The position numbers and the translations under genes are program-made. A stretch of 64,000 nt of DNA from Bacteroidales bacterium UBA6401. GTDB lineage: Bacteria > Bacteroidota > Bacteroidia > Bacteroidales > UBA932. Where the stretch lies: positions 1-64,000 of the forward strand of contig DJPX01000004.1 in the NCBI GenBank assembly GCA_002438635.1, read 5' to 3'. Below the pieces are notes generated by a model that did not search any database, was not told the origin of the DNA, and saw only the letters and a list, made by a program, of their open reading frames with translations. Positions 51,492 through 60,526 of the stretch are shown here, in pieces. Every line of letters begins with the position of its first letter. Within the stretch, counting starts at the first letter, position 1.

Positions 51492-53711
51492 ATGACTTTA
51501 TCAAAAACAATACTTCTCGCAACTGCCTTATCCATTATGGCAAGCTGCTGTACGACACACAATAAAGATTTCACACAATGGGTCGACACTAAAATAGGGA
51601 CAGGAGGTCACGGGCATGTCTTTGTAGGAGCCAATGTTCCATTCGGAATGGTTCAACTTGGCCCTACCAGCATCCCACAGACTTGGGATTGGTGCTCTGG
51701 TTACCACGAATCTGATTCAACCATTATCGGATTTTCCCATACACACTTAAGTGGAACAGGTATAGGTGATCTATTTGATATTACAGTGATGCCACTCGTA
51801 GGGGATGTAACATACGCAAGAGGCACAGAAGACGACCCCGATTCTGGAATGTGGTCATACGGAGAGCGGAGTAAAGAAATTTCAAAACCAGGGTACTATA
51901 GTATTCCTCTTTTACGATATGGAATAAAGGCAGAACTTACCGCCACAAGTAGAGTAGGAATGCATCGTTATACGTTTCCTACGTCTGATAACGCCGCAAT
52001 AGTATTCGACCTTTCAAATGGAGGCTGCTGGGACAAAGCTACTGAAACCTTTATACAAATAGAAAATGAAAGGCGTATTTCCGGATGGAGATTCTCCACT
52101 GGATGGGCCAAGAATCAAAAAGTGTTTTTCGTAGCTGAAACCTCCGAGCCTTTTATCCTTCCTGAACTAATTGATGCTAACGGGCAAAGAACTACGTTAG
52201 GTACGCAGGCAAGATTCTGCCGTCTGAACTTTTTAACGCAAGAAGGCGATCAAATACTTCTTAAAGTCGCCCTCTCCCCAGTAAGTATTGAAGGCGCTAT
52301 CCTAAATCTCGAAACAGAACTTGATGGATGGGACTTTGAGAAGACTCGACTTTTAGCAAAAACTCAATGGAATAAAGAGCTGGGCAAAGCCCGCGTAACC
52401 CCTGCAAATGGAAACAACAACGAAGCATTGAAGTGTTTCTATACAGCATTATATCACACAATGATAGCACCTAGCGATTTCTGCGATGTGAATGGAGAAT
52501 ATCGTGGGGCCGATGGTGAAATCCACAAAGGAGCCAATTATACCACTCGCACTACCTTCTCCCTATGGGATACATATCGCGCACAAATGCCCCTAATGAC
52601 ACTGCTTCATAGAGAAAAAATGCCGGACATCATCAATACGATGCTCGCTATATGTGATGAACAAGGCAGACTTCCCGTTTGGCATCTCTGGGGTAACGAA
52701 ACGGATTGTATGGTAGGTAATCCCGGTATTCCTGTCATCGCTGACGCAATCGTCAAAAACATTCCTGGATTTGATAGAAAAAAGGCGTTTAATGCCATTA
52801 TAAAAACAAGCGAAGAAAAAGGACGTGGCGGCGAATTGCGCGACAAATATGGCTATATCCCTTGCGATCTTATGAATGAAGCAGTAGCCTACGATATGGA
52901 ATATGCATTGGCCGATGGCGCTGCGGCACTAGCTGCCGAAGCCCTTGGAAAAACTCAGGAAGCCCAAAGGTTTAGAGAGAAGAGTCACTCGTGGAGGCAT
53001 TATTTCGATAAAAAAAGCGGATTTGTCCGTGGTCTTGACAGTCATGGCGGATGGAGGACGCCATTTAATCCGTACGCATCGGAACATCGGGCCGATGACT
53101 ACTGCGAAGGGAATGCTTGGCAATACACTTGGCTTGCCCCACACGATGTAAAAGGATTAGAAGAATGTTTCGGCGGTCGTGAAAAGATGCTTGCCAAACT
53201 AGATTCACTCTTCACTGTCAGCTCAGAAATAGATGGGGCTGTAAGTTCACCTGACATTTCCGGTCTAATTGGCCAATATGCCCACGGCAACGAGCCAAGC
53301 CACCATATCATCTACCTCTACACTATGCTTGGCCAGAGTCATAAAACCGCCGATTTAGTACATAGGGTACTATCTGAATTATATCACCCGCAACCAGATG
53401 GGCTCTCCGGGAATGAAGATGTCGGTCAGATGTCAGCATGGTATGCTCTTTCTTCTATGGGATTCTATGAAGTCGAGCCTGGCTCCGGAAGGTATTGGTT
53501 CGGCACCCCTGCATTTAAAGAATTACGCATCGATCTAGCTGCACAAGGAGTTAAAGCTGAAAAAACGAACTTCACCATAAAGGCAAATGGCCTTAGCGAA
53601 ACTAAACGCTACATTCGTAGCGCTAGGTTGAATGGAACTCTGCTTGATAGACCTTACGTAACATATAGCGAAATAATGTCGGGAGGAGAACTCACATTCG
53701 AAATGGAATAG
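51492..53711 (+). CDS. GH92 alpha-1,2-mannosidase-like, second copy
   Basis: 739 aa with lipobox IMASC at about residue 18, so a lipoprotein. Begins QWVDTKIGTGGHGHVFVGAN, with IIGFSHTHLSGTGIGDLFDI and KPGYYSIPLLRYGIKAELTA. Active-site blocks: AHGNEPSHHIIYLYTMLGQS and GNEDVGQMSAWYALSSMGFY. These agree with the common GH92 pattern found in alpha-1,2-mannosidases such as those acting on high-mannose N-glycans. It starts 6 nt after the first GH92 gene; a strong two-way terminator follows. Confidence 0.9.
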   Translation: MTLSKTILLATALSIMASCCTTHNKDFTQWVDTKIGTGGHGHVFVGANVPFGMVQLGPTSIPQTWDWCSGYHESDSTIIGFSHTHLSGTGIGDLFDITVMPLVGDVTYARGTEDDPDSGMWSYGERSKEISKPGYYSIPLLRYGIKAELTATSRVGMHRYTFPTSDNAAIVFDLSNGGCWDKATETFIQIENERRISGWRFSTGWAKNQKVFFVAETSEPFILPELIDANGQRTTLGTQARFCRLNFLTQEGDQILLKVALSPVSIEGAILNLETELDGWDFEKTRLLAKTQWNKELGKARVTPANGNNNEALKCFYTALYHTMIAPSDFCDVNGEYRGADGEIHKGANYTTRTTFSLWDTYRAQMPLMTLLHREKMPDIINTMLAICDEQGRLPVWHLWGNETDCMVGNPGIPVIADAIVKNIPGFDRKKAFNAIIKTSEEKGRGGELRDKYGYIPCDLMNEAVAYDMEYALADGAAALAAEALGKTQEAQRFREKSHSWRHYFDKKSGFVRGLDSHGGWRTPFNPYASEHRADDYCEGNAWQYTWLAPHDVKGLEECFGGREKMLAKLDSLFTVSSEIDGAVSSPDISGLIGQYAHGNEPSHHIIYLYTMLGQSHKTADLVHRVLSELYHPQPDGLSGNEDVGQMSAWYALSSMGFYEVEPGSGRYWFGTPAFKELRIDLAAQGVKAEKTNFTIKANGLSETKRYIRSARLNGTLLDRPYVTYSEIMSGGELTFEME

Positions 53712-53750
53712 CGATTGCGCACGGTGATACGGCCTGTGTGCAAAAGAAAA

Positions 53751-53777
53751 GGGGCTTGACTAATTTTAGTCAGCCCC
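53751..53777. terminator. bidirectional terminator between the two locus arms
   Basis: GGGGCTTGACTAA and TTAGTCAGCCCC form a 12-bp stem with one bulged base, with A-rich sequence on the left and TTTT on the right. It lies between the stops of GH92 (53711) and CotH (53788) and can end both transcripts. Confidence 0.85.
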
Positions 53778-53787
53778 ATTTTCATTA

Positions 53788-55767
53788 CTATCTAAATTTT
53801 TCATCGAGCAAGGCAGCTCGTTTCTCGGTCAAATTTTTCATCCTCTCTATCTCCAGTTCATAAGTCTGGGCAGGCATATTGGCCTCATCACTATACTGAT
53901 AATAGAACTTCCATACAGAGAAATTGGCCTCTATGGCTTTGTGCATCTGTTTAGGCTTTTCTTCTAGTTCGGAAAGCACTTTCGCTTTTAGTTCGGCTTT
54001 TTTTGAAGCCCATCTTTGCCCTACGAATTTCCTAAAATCTGCATCTTGCCAGAAACGATGGAACCAATCCGGATTAATATATGGTGGCATATAAAACCCT
54101 CCGTATATCATCAATTGGGTCAACGTATCCCCATGCGGAGTGCGTTTATCGTTATTCCACCCCTTGTCGAGATCCCAGATTGGCCCGAAATATATTTTAT
54201 CGACTCCACGACGCTTGTAAAAATAAGTACTGGTATACCCGTCCATATCCCCTGCAAATTCCTTTATAATAATGAAATCTGCAAGAGAACATTCATCGAA
54301 ATACTTTCTCCATCCATTTGTAGGATCTTTAAAATCAGATGAATATAACACTTTTTCAGCCTTATCTATGAAATCCTCCATGTACTGGTATTGCGCTATA
54401 TCCATATCATCATCTTTAGGATACTTATGGTCCATATAAATCCCATGGCTAGAAGTAAATGCCACAGGGTATCCTTCATCGTTATGTATGTTCGTTTCTA
54501 TCAAATGTCCTCCTGTAATCTTTTCAGCATCGGCACCATCATCTTTCTCGAGTTTATCAAGGCCAATCCTTCCCTTCGACACTTCCATGTGGTCGGACAT
54601 CTGATAAACACCATGGAATTCATTTCCCATATACACGTTCACGAATTGTGAACAAGGAGTAAATGTAAGAGTATGTTCATCGTGAAAAGTATCACCGGAA
54701 CTGAACAAGATACGTGACATCTCAAATGCAAGATGATTTCGAAGCAAAGACTTGTCCATATCGTGAGCAAGTATCACCCACGACTTTGCCTTGGCATGAT
54801 TTAGTCCTATAGGGCTAAACTTTTCTGGAAATTTTATGCGATAAGGCTTTTTAGGAAGTCCCCAAGTGGAGTTTCCTCGTCCTCGTATTTCTACTTCTTC
54901 ATTACTTTGAGATGACCACATACCTTCTTGTGAGCCCGGGCGATAAAGGTCAAGTTTTGTCTTTTTATACGTCTCTTTAGATGTTATTTCAGACGCAGGG
55001 ATATGGATGCGCATAACAGGGAGTTCAGTGTTAATCTGAGGACAGTTAAAACTTAACTTATATATATTTTCTTCCCCATTTTCCGCCTTTACCACAATTT
55101 CGAAATCATCCGCAAAAGATATAGCACTTTCTCCTGACACTATGCTTTGACCATTCACGCTAACGGACTGCCCGTCTGTTTCGAAAGTAGGGACAAGCAT
55201 TTGTGGCTCCTGCTTATCTATCCACTTTAGATACATTGCGCTGTAAGTCTTAGTCTTTTCGTCCAAAGTGAATGCTACATCCTTTTCAAGCCCATTGGCA
55301 TCTGCCTTGATAACAAAAGAAACTAAACTATTAGTTCCGCTTTTCTTTCTTTCCTGAGTTATATTTAGGATCTGGCTTTCACATTCTGGCGCACTGATAG
55401 TTATAATAGCACTTCTATCTTCTCCACTTTCAAGAGCGTCTATAGTAAGCACAAGATCATATTCATCTATATCAGATGCTACGGCCTCTGATTTTCCCTT
55501 CACATGGCTTGAACATAGAACGGACACCCACGAAGCAGATGACTCAACAGAAGGTCTTCTATTAGTCGAGAACTGATATGTATAAACCCCACCTTCCGCA
55601 GAGACGATTAGTGGCTCTGCCTTAAAGACAAGAACAGGGTCCGACTTAGGCTTATCCATCTCTCCTCCCGGGCTCGGCGTCGGAACCACAGTTTCAGGCT
55701 TACGGCAAGCAAACACTGCCACTGCAGCACATATCCCACATAAGACGCGTTTTATATTATAATTCAT
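53788..55767 (-). CDS. CotH kinase-family lipoprotein with BACON-like domain
   Basis: About 659 aa from the ATG at 55767 (MNYNIKRVLCGICAAVAVFA, then CRKPE), with lipobox VFAC; the longer frame begins with TTG. Domains: a BACON-like beta domain (about residues 45-140), a second beta domain (about 145-245) and a CotH kinase domain (about 260-640) with EIRGRGNSTWGLPKKPYRIK, WVILAHDMDKSLLRNHLAFE, GVYQMSDHMEVS and FGPIWDLDKGWNN. CotH proteins in spore-formers phosphorylate coat proteins; function in Bacteroidota is unproven. It follows the glycan locus on the same strand, behind a terminator. Confidence 0.85.
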   Translation of the reverse strand: MNYNIKRVLCGICAAVAVFACRKPETVVPTPSPGGEMDKPKSDPVLVFKAEPLIVSAEGGVYTYQFSTNRRPSVESSASWVSVLCSSHVKGKSEAVASDIDEYDLVLTIDALESGEDRSAIITISAPECESQILNITQERKKSGTNSLVSFVIKADANGLEKDVAFTLDEKTKTYSAMYLKWIDKQEPQMLVPTFETDGQSVSVNGQSIVSGESAISFADDFEIVVKAENGEENIYKLSFNCPQINTELPVMRIHIPASEITSKETYKKTKLDLYRPGSQEGMWSSQSNEEVEIRGRGNSTWGLPKKPYRIKFPEKFSPIGLNHAKAKSWVILAHDMDKSLLRNHLAFEMSRILFSSGDTFHDEHTLTFTPCSQFVNVYMGNEFHGVYQMSDHMEVSKGRIGLDKLEKDDGADAEKITGGHLIETNIHNDEGYPVAFTSSHGIYMDHKYPKDDDMDIAQYQYMEDFIDKAEKVLYSSDFKDPTNGWRKYFDECSLADFIIIKEFAGDMDGYTSTYFYKRRGVDKIYFGPIWDLDKGWNNDKRTPHGDTLTQLMIYGGFYMPPYINPDWFHRFWQDADFRKFVGQRWASKKAELKAKVLSELEEKPKQMHKAIEANFSVWKFYYQYSDEANMPAQTYELEIERMKNLTEKRAALLDEKFR

Positions 55768-55781
55768 AGTTTTAATTACAT

Positions 55782-55816
55782 AAAAAGAGCCGGCCTTGAT
55801 TACTCCCGACCGGCCC
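55782..55816 (-). terminator. terminator after the BACON/LamG gene
   Basis: On the minus strand GGGCCGGT pairs with GGCCGGCTC around an 11-nt loop, followed by TTTTT, 23 nt after the stop of the gene ending at 55839. The CotH gene probably needs readthrough or its own promoter. Confidence 0.75.
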
Positions 55817-55838
55817 AATTTCCATTATACCTTAAACA

Positions 55839-57497
55839 TTATTCCTCAGGAAGAGCGACTTCAACGAACTTGATACCATTATCTCCCTTATTCGTACCAT
55901 CCTGTGTTCTAACGCCTGTCTCACCATAAAGCGCATTACCATTTCCTGTAGCATCTTCGATGCTTGTGCCTTCGCCCTTAGTGAATTTCCAATAAGAGTA
56001 AAGACCTTCTGACTTAGGATCTACCGTGTAGAAATGATCAGCAGCCTTAAGATCTTCTGCAGTAAGGACTTTCTTCCAGATACGGATTTCTGTCATGTAA
56101 CCATTCAAAGAACGATTAGGATCGTATGAATATCCCATCCAGAAAGCACGATCTCCATAAGCTTCGTAACTCCAGTCTGGAGTAAAGTCTACAGAAGGAT
56201 AGTAAAATTGTGTTTCACCCTTAAGTTCTCCATTTACATATATTTTTACATACGCATAATAATCAGACTCCAGTGAATATGTGCATGCTACATGATACCA
56301 AGTATCTGTTTCAAAATAGAACGGAACAGCGTAATTACCCGACCTTGTAGCTAATTGTAATTGATTCTTCTTAGCAGAATCGCCAAAACGAAGAAGGAAT
56401 TTCCCCTCTATACCCATAAGAGTAGAGATATCATGCTTAAACTCGTTAGCTTTAAACAAACACTCTAATGTTACCTTTTCAGCATAACCTAGTTTTTCAA
56501 TGGTAGTGCTCTCCCATTTAGGGAATAGACGGTTTTCATTCATATCGGCAGCCCAAGAAACCAATGTCTCCTGCTGAGTTACCCTTACTATTGCTGTAAG
56601 TGGAGTTTCCCCTTCAGCGGCGTCAGTCTGAGTAAAGACGATGTCTGCAGAACGCTTGGTTGTACCTGCTTTTACATCGAACTTCTCTTTACCATTTTCA
56701 AGGCCCTTATACTCTATCCAATCCTTACCTTCAGCCGCAACTTCTACCTTGTAAGCTACATTGGTGATAAGTTCTACTTCGATAGTCTCACCTGCAGGCT
56801 TAGCACTTATCTTATCCTTCACAGCTTCAAGACGATGCTGAGCTTCCTGAGTAAGAGTTACACTTACAGGATCCACTCCCTCGCCGGAAATAGTAATGGT
56901 TGCGGTTCTATCTTCCAATGCCGTAAGAGCAGCATAGTCAAATGCGAATTTAGCCTCACCCTCTTTTTCGCCCTCAAGAGTAACTCTGTAAGTTAACCAG
57001 TCAGCAGCACCTTCACTGAGCGTAGCAGTAAGCTGACGATAGAAAATAGAAGATTCAACGATAAGTTCATAACGGCCTTCGTTATAATCTACTATCACAT
57101 TGGCTGGGGACACTAAATTAAGATGATCTGGAACCACCTCCTTAGGAAGGGAGGTCAAAACATAAGTTTCTTCTGCCTTTCCACACTTAAATGTGTACTC
57201 TGCGACAAGTTTCTTATCTGTTGTATTCTCGCTTACATTAAATTCCACAATATCACCATCTACACCACTCTCCTTCGATGCCACAACCCAGCTACTGTAA
57301 TCAGCCTTACTGGTCATAGTCCACTCTGCAGAACTAGACACGAGAACCTTTGCCACGCCGCCCTCTGCAGCTACATCCCCGGTTTTAGGAGTAACTGAGA
57401 TCTTATCCGATGTAGGCGGAGCTACGATCACATCTTTAGGCTCCTGACAACCCCACAATGCGAGTGCAGTTGCAACTGCCATAATTAATTTTTTCAT
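55839..57497 (-). CDS. surface lipoprotein with BACON and LamG domains
   Basis: 552 aa with lipobox ALWGC (about residue 16). Three BACON-like beta domains (about 30-115, 120-220, 225-315) precede a LamG/concanavalin-type domain (about 330-540) with DTWYHVACTYSLESDYYAYV and YMTEIRIWKKVLTAEDLKAA. BACON and LamG modules bind carbohydrate or extend from the surface; no catalytic residues are seen. The LamG domain is clearly related to that of the DUF1735 protein at 59265-60518. Likely a surface glycan-binding protein of the locus. Confidence 0.82.
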   Translation of the reverse strand: MKKLIMAVATALALWGCQEPKDVIVAPPTSDKISVTPKTGDVAAEGGVAKVLVSSSAEWTMTSKADYSSWVVASKESGVDGDIVEFNVSENTTDKKLVAEYTFKCGKAEETYVLTSLPKEVVPDHLNLVSPANVIVDYNEGRYELIVESSIFYRQLTATLSEGAADWLTYRVTLEGEKEGEAKFAFDYAALTALEDRTATITISGEGVDPVSVTLTQEAQHRLEAVKDKISAKPAGETIEVELITNVAYKVEVAAEGKDWIEYKGLENGKEKFDVKAGTTKRSADIVFTQTDAAEGETPLTAIVRVTQQETLVSWAADMNENRLFPKWESTTIEKLGYAEKVTLECLFKANEFKHDISTLMGIEGKFLLRFGDSAKKNQLQLATRSGNYAVPFYFETDTWYHVACTYSLESDYYAYVKIYVNGELKGETQFYYPSVDFTPDWSYEAYGDRAFWMGYSYDPNRSLNGYMTEIRIWKKVLTAEDLKAADHFYTVDPKSEGLYSYWKFTKGEGTSIEDATGNGNALYGETGVRTQDGTNKGDNGIKFVEVALPEE

Positions 57498-57526
57498 ATT
57501 GTCTATTGTTTTATGTTATTATTATT

Positions 57527-59215
57527 CTAAAGTTGACGAGGAATCGGATTATATTTTCCTTCACCTATCTTATCCCATACCTGTGTAGGGGTCTTGAGAT
57601 CTTGTCCATAAAGGCCTTTCGCTACATTTCTGAATTGCTCAAGTGAGTGAGTATAGTTACTCTTTATAGAACCGGTACCCGAAGGATCAAACGCAAACCA
57701 CATGATCCATCCATAACCATCTTCCTTAATTTGAGCAGCATCACTTTCAGAGATAGTCTGACCATAGTTAAGCTGAATAGAATCTCCGGAACAATTAGCC
57801 TTTGTCAAATCTCCAAATGGCCTTGTAAACTGACCATAATTAGCCACCATGAAATCCAACCACTTAGATACCGGAACTTCTTCACCTGTTTCCTGATCCT
57901 TCATAGTACCAGGAACTGAAGAAAGATTACCATAAGCAAATGTAGAAACTTCTGTAGGCCAAGGGCATTCCTTAGCAAGTGCCTTCTTTAACTCATAGCA
58001 AAGTCTTCCACCAGCAGCGGAACTTGTGTTTGTAAACCACTTATTTCCAATTATAGGACTGCTTGAATACTCATCATCAAGGTTTACACCATCAAGTTTA
58101 TAAGTCTTACAAGCCTCGGCAACTTCCTTAGCCCACTCGGCTGCTCCCCAGTCTGAAAGCTGGCAAAGTCCTGCTGCATCGTGATTACCGAGAAGTCCGA
58201 GATAAACCTTAATACCTTTCTTACGTAGTGGCTGAAGATATACATCAGATTCATCAAGAAGTGCCTGTACGTTAGGATTATTCTTAAGATAAACTACATC
58301 ATCTGTAGTATTATAATTAATATTTGCTGCGAACAGAATAACTGCATCAAGGAATGGAGTACCATCTTCGAGCAAAAATTCCATAGCATTTAGTGGGTTA
58401 CAGTCATTTACTTCAATATAAACGACATTCTTCACTTGCTTAGGATTAATTTTGGTAATTATTCCGTTTACACGGCAGTCAGATTGCTTTACAACGGCAT
58501 TCTTTACATCTTTAAGGAAAAGAGGAATTAGATAAGATGGGCCAGGAGTAATGGTCGTAACGTCAAGTTTAACTTCCACTTCGTCAGACTCTGTCTTACC
58601 TGCAGGAATTACTATCTTTCCTTCAGCAGGAATATTAACTTTATCCATAGGGAAAAGTTCGGCCTCTGCCTCATTAAGGAAATTATATTCAACAAGATAC
58701 GCTTCGTCATAGAAAAGTTGTACCTCTACATCATTGTCAACTGCTTCTGCAAGTGAAACGGTAAGTTTAAGAGAGAGTTCTGTGTCAGTTTTTGTGCTTA
58801 GGTTCAAATCTGACTTAGAATTCAGTTTTACCGCTACTCCTTTTCCTGGCTCTGGCGTATCTCCACCCTCAGCTGCCTCTTGGTAAACATTGATGGATAC
58901 TGGCTGAGCCGGGTCAGCTGTGATTTTGATACGGCCTAAGTTAGCTGCCGCATTTTTGTTTTCTTTTACATTAACTTTCAGTTTATCGCCTTCTTTAGTA
59001 AGGACTATCCATTCATCTGCACTGAACTTCCAATCATCTACATTGGTTTCAACAGTAAGAATGACATCGGCATTATCCTTTGCCTTAAAGGACAGTGTCT
59101 CGCTTGGAGTCACTGAAAGTGTCGCTACGATCTCGTTAGGATCTTTTTTACAAGAAATGAGGGAGATGGACAATAAAGCGATGCCCGCCAAACCCTTAAA
59201 AATTCTTTTTAGCAT
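57527..59215 (-). CDS. GH18 endo-beta-N-acetylglucosaminidase
   Basis: 562 aa, lipobox LISC at about residue 22. A BACON-like domain (about 30-115), a DUF1735-type domain (about 130-245) and a GH18 barrel (about 265-545). The catalytic DGxxxDxE motif is intact in YKLDGVNLDDEYSSSPIIG, with YLGLLGNHDAAGL upstream. It resembles EndoBT-3987 and endo F1-type enzymes, which cut the chitobiose core of high-mannose N-glycans at the cell surface. It would free the glycan for SusCD import. It lies between the two LamG protein genes. Confidence 0.92.
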   Translation of the reverse strand: MLKRIFKGLAGIALLSISLISCKKDPNEIVATLSVTPSETLSFKAKDNADVILTVETNVDDWKFSADEWIVLTKEGDKLKVNVKENKNAAANLGRIKITADPAQPVSINVYQEAAEGGDTPEPGKGVAVKLNSKSDLNLSTKTDTELSLKLTVSLAEAVDNDVEVQLFYDEAYLVEYNFLNEAEAELFPMDKVNIPAEGKIVIPAGKTESDEVEVKLDVTTITPGPSYLIPLFLKDVKNAVVKQSDCRVNGIITKINPKQVKNVVYIEVNDCNPLNAMEFLLEDGTPFLDAVILFAANINYNTTDDVVYLKNNPNVQALLDESDVYLQPLRKKGIKVYLGLLGNHDAAGLCQLSDWGAAEWAKEVAEACKTYKLDGVNLDDEYSSSPIIGNKWFTNTSSAAGGRLCYELKKALAKECPWPTEVSTFAYGNLSSVPGTMKDQETGEEVPVSKWLDFMVANYGQFTRPFGDLTKANCSGDSIQLNYGQTISESDAAQIKEDGYGWIMWFAFDPSGTGSIKSNYTHSLEQFRNVAKGLYGQDLKTPTQVWDKIGEGKYNPIPRQL

Positions 59216-59264
59216 AATAAAGGTTATTTAATTAATTGTTGGTTAATAAATTATATATTATTTC

Positions 59265-60518
59265 TTATTCTACAGGAAGTGAAACTGAATGCCATACTAA
59301 ATCGTGATCTGCAGTAAGGTCATTACCATACTTCGACCAGTCTTTGATGATCTTCCCTTGTCCATCCGAAAATTTCCAATAAGCAAGAAGAGAGTCATCT
59401 ATATCCTTAGCATACAATTTATAAAAATGATTAGGGCTATTAATTTCTTCGGCAGTAAGAACTCTATTCCACAAGCGAGCTTCAGCTATCATTCCATCAA
59501 GGAAACGATCCGCATCATAAGAATAGCCTACCCAGAAACAACGTGGTTTTCCATCATCTTCTTCTGAATGCGCAGCCCCGAAATTAACAGATTTAAATTC
59601 GACAGGGACCTGTACCCCATCTTTTGTTATTACTCCTATCTGTGAATGATCTGCTTCTGCACGAAGACGGCCATCGAGATAAACCTGAATATAGCCTTTA
59701 TTAAAAGTAACGGCTATATGGTACCATCTATCTGTCTTGAGCTGTAAAGCTGCATCTGTAACATCCGCACGAAGAGTTGAACCACCCTCTACATCCTTAT
59801 AGGCACAAGCTATTTGAATCTGGTTCTTAGGGATAGTTACATCACCTATTCTTACCAGAAAATGGTCTTCTACTCCCATAACCGTCTCAATATAACTTTC
59901 GTTATTAAATGCATGACAGTTTATAAGTGCCTCCATAGTAAAAGCTTCCAGGTTCTTCACTTCTTCGAAATTATCCCATACAGGCCATGCTCTATTACTT
60001 TTAAGATCACCTACACAGTTCACAAGCGAAGCTTTCTTTACCACATAATAAAGATGCTTTGAACTTTCAAGAACCTCCACCCCATCTGCTGAAACAGAGA
60101 TAGGAAGAACATAAGTCTTACTATAATCTAACTTATCCAAATCCTTAAACACTATGTCCTCGGAATTACTTGAAATATCGCCTGCACGGATTACTAATTC
60201 AAGCCCTGTAATATCACAGTTCTCGTCTGGAAGAAGTTCCACTTGTGGATCGTAAAATGCCTCACGGTAAGTATCCAAAAGTTCAGAAGATTTTACCATG
60301 CTGGCATGCACATCTTTCTCGAGAGGTTGCGCTACCCCTATTACCACCTGCCTCGTTAGAGTTTTCACGCCCTCATCCGTAGCGACACGAACTTCGTCCC
60401 GATAAGAATCCGCCTTAACAAATAGTTTATTTTCAAAACTATCCGACTGTTTCATACATCCTGACAGTGCAATCACCGCTGCCACGAAGCCAACTATTGA
60501 ATTATTAATTTTTTTCAT
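59265..60518 (-). CDS. DUF1735 and LamG surface glycan-binding lipoprotein
   Basis: 417 aa, lipobox ALSGC at about residue 21. An N-terminal DUF1735 domain (about 25-160, with VVIGVAQPLEKDVHASMV and YVLPISVSADGVEVLESSKH) and a C-terminal LamG domain (about 170-415, with KTDRWYHIAVTFNKGYIQVY and MIAEARLWNRVLTAEEI). The same domain order is known to me from the SGBP-like gene beside the B. theta endo-glycosidase BT3987. It likely binds N-glycans at the surface. It starts 8 nt after the GH18-like gene upstream. Confidence 0.86.
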   Translation of the reverse strand: MKKINNSIVGFVAAVIALSGCMKQSDSFENKLFVKADSYRDEVRVATDEGVKTLTRQVVIGVAQPLEKDVHASMVKSSELLDTYREAFYDPQVELLPDENCDITGLELVIRAGDISSNSEDIVFKDLDKLDYSKTYVLPISVSADGVEVLESSKHLYYVVKKASLVNCVGDLKSNRAWPVWDNFEEVKNLEAFTMEALINCHAFNNESYIETVMGVEDHFLVRIGDVTIPKNQIQIACAYKDVEGGSTLRADVTDAALQLKTDRWYHIAVTFNKGYIQVYLDGRLRAEADHSQIGVITKDGVQVPVEFKSVNFGAAHSEEDDGKPRCFWVGYSYDADRFLDGMIAEARLWNRVLTAEEINSPNHFYKLYAKDIDDSLLAYWKFSDGQGKIIKDWSKYGNDLTADHDLVWHSVSLPVE

Positions 60519-60526
60519 AATCGTCC

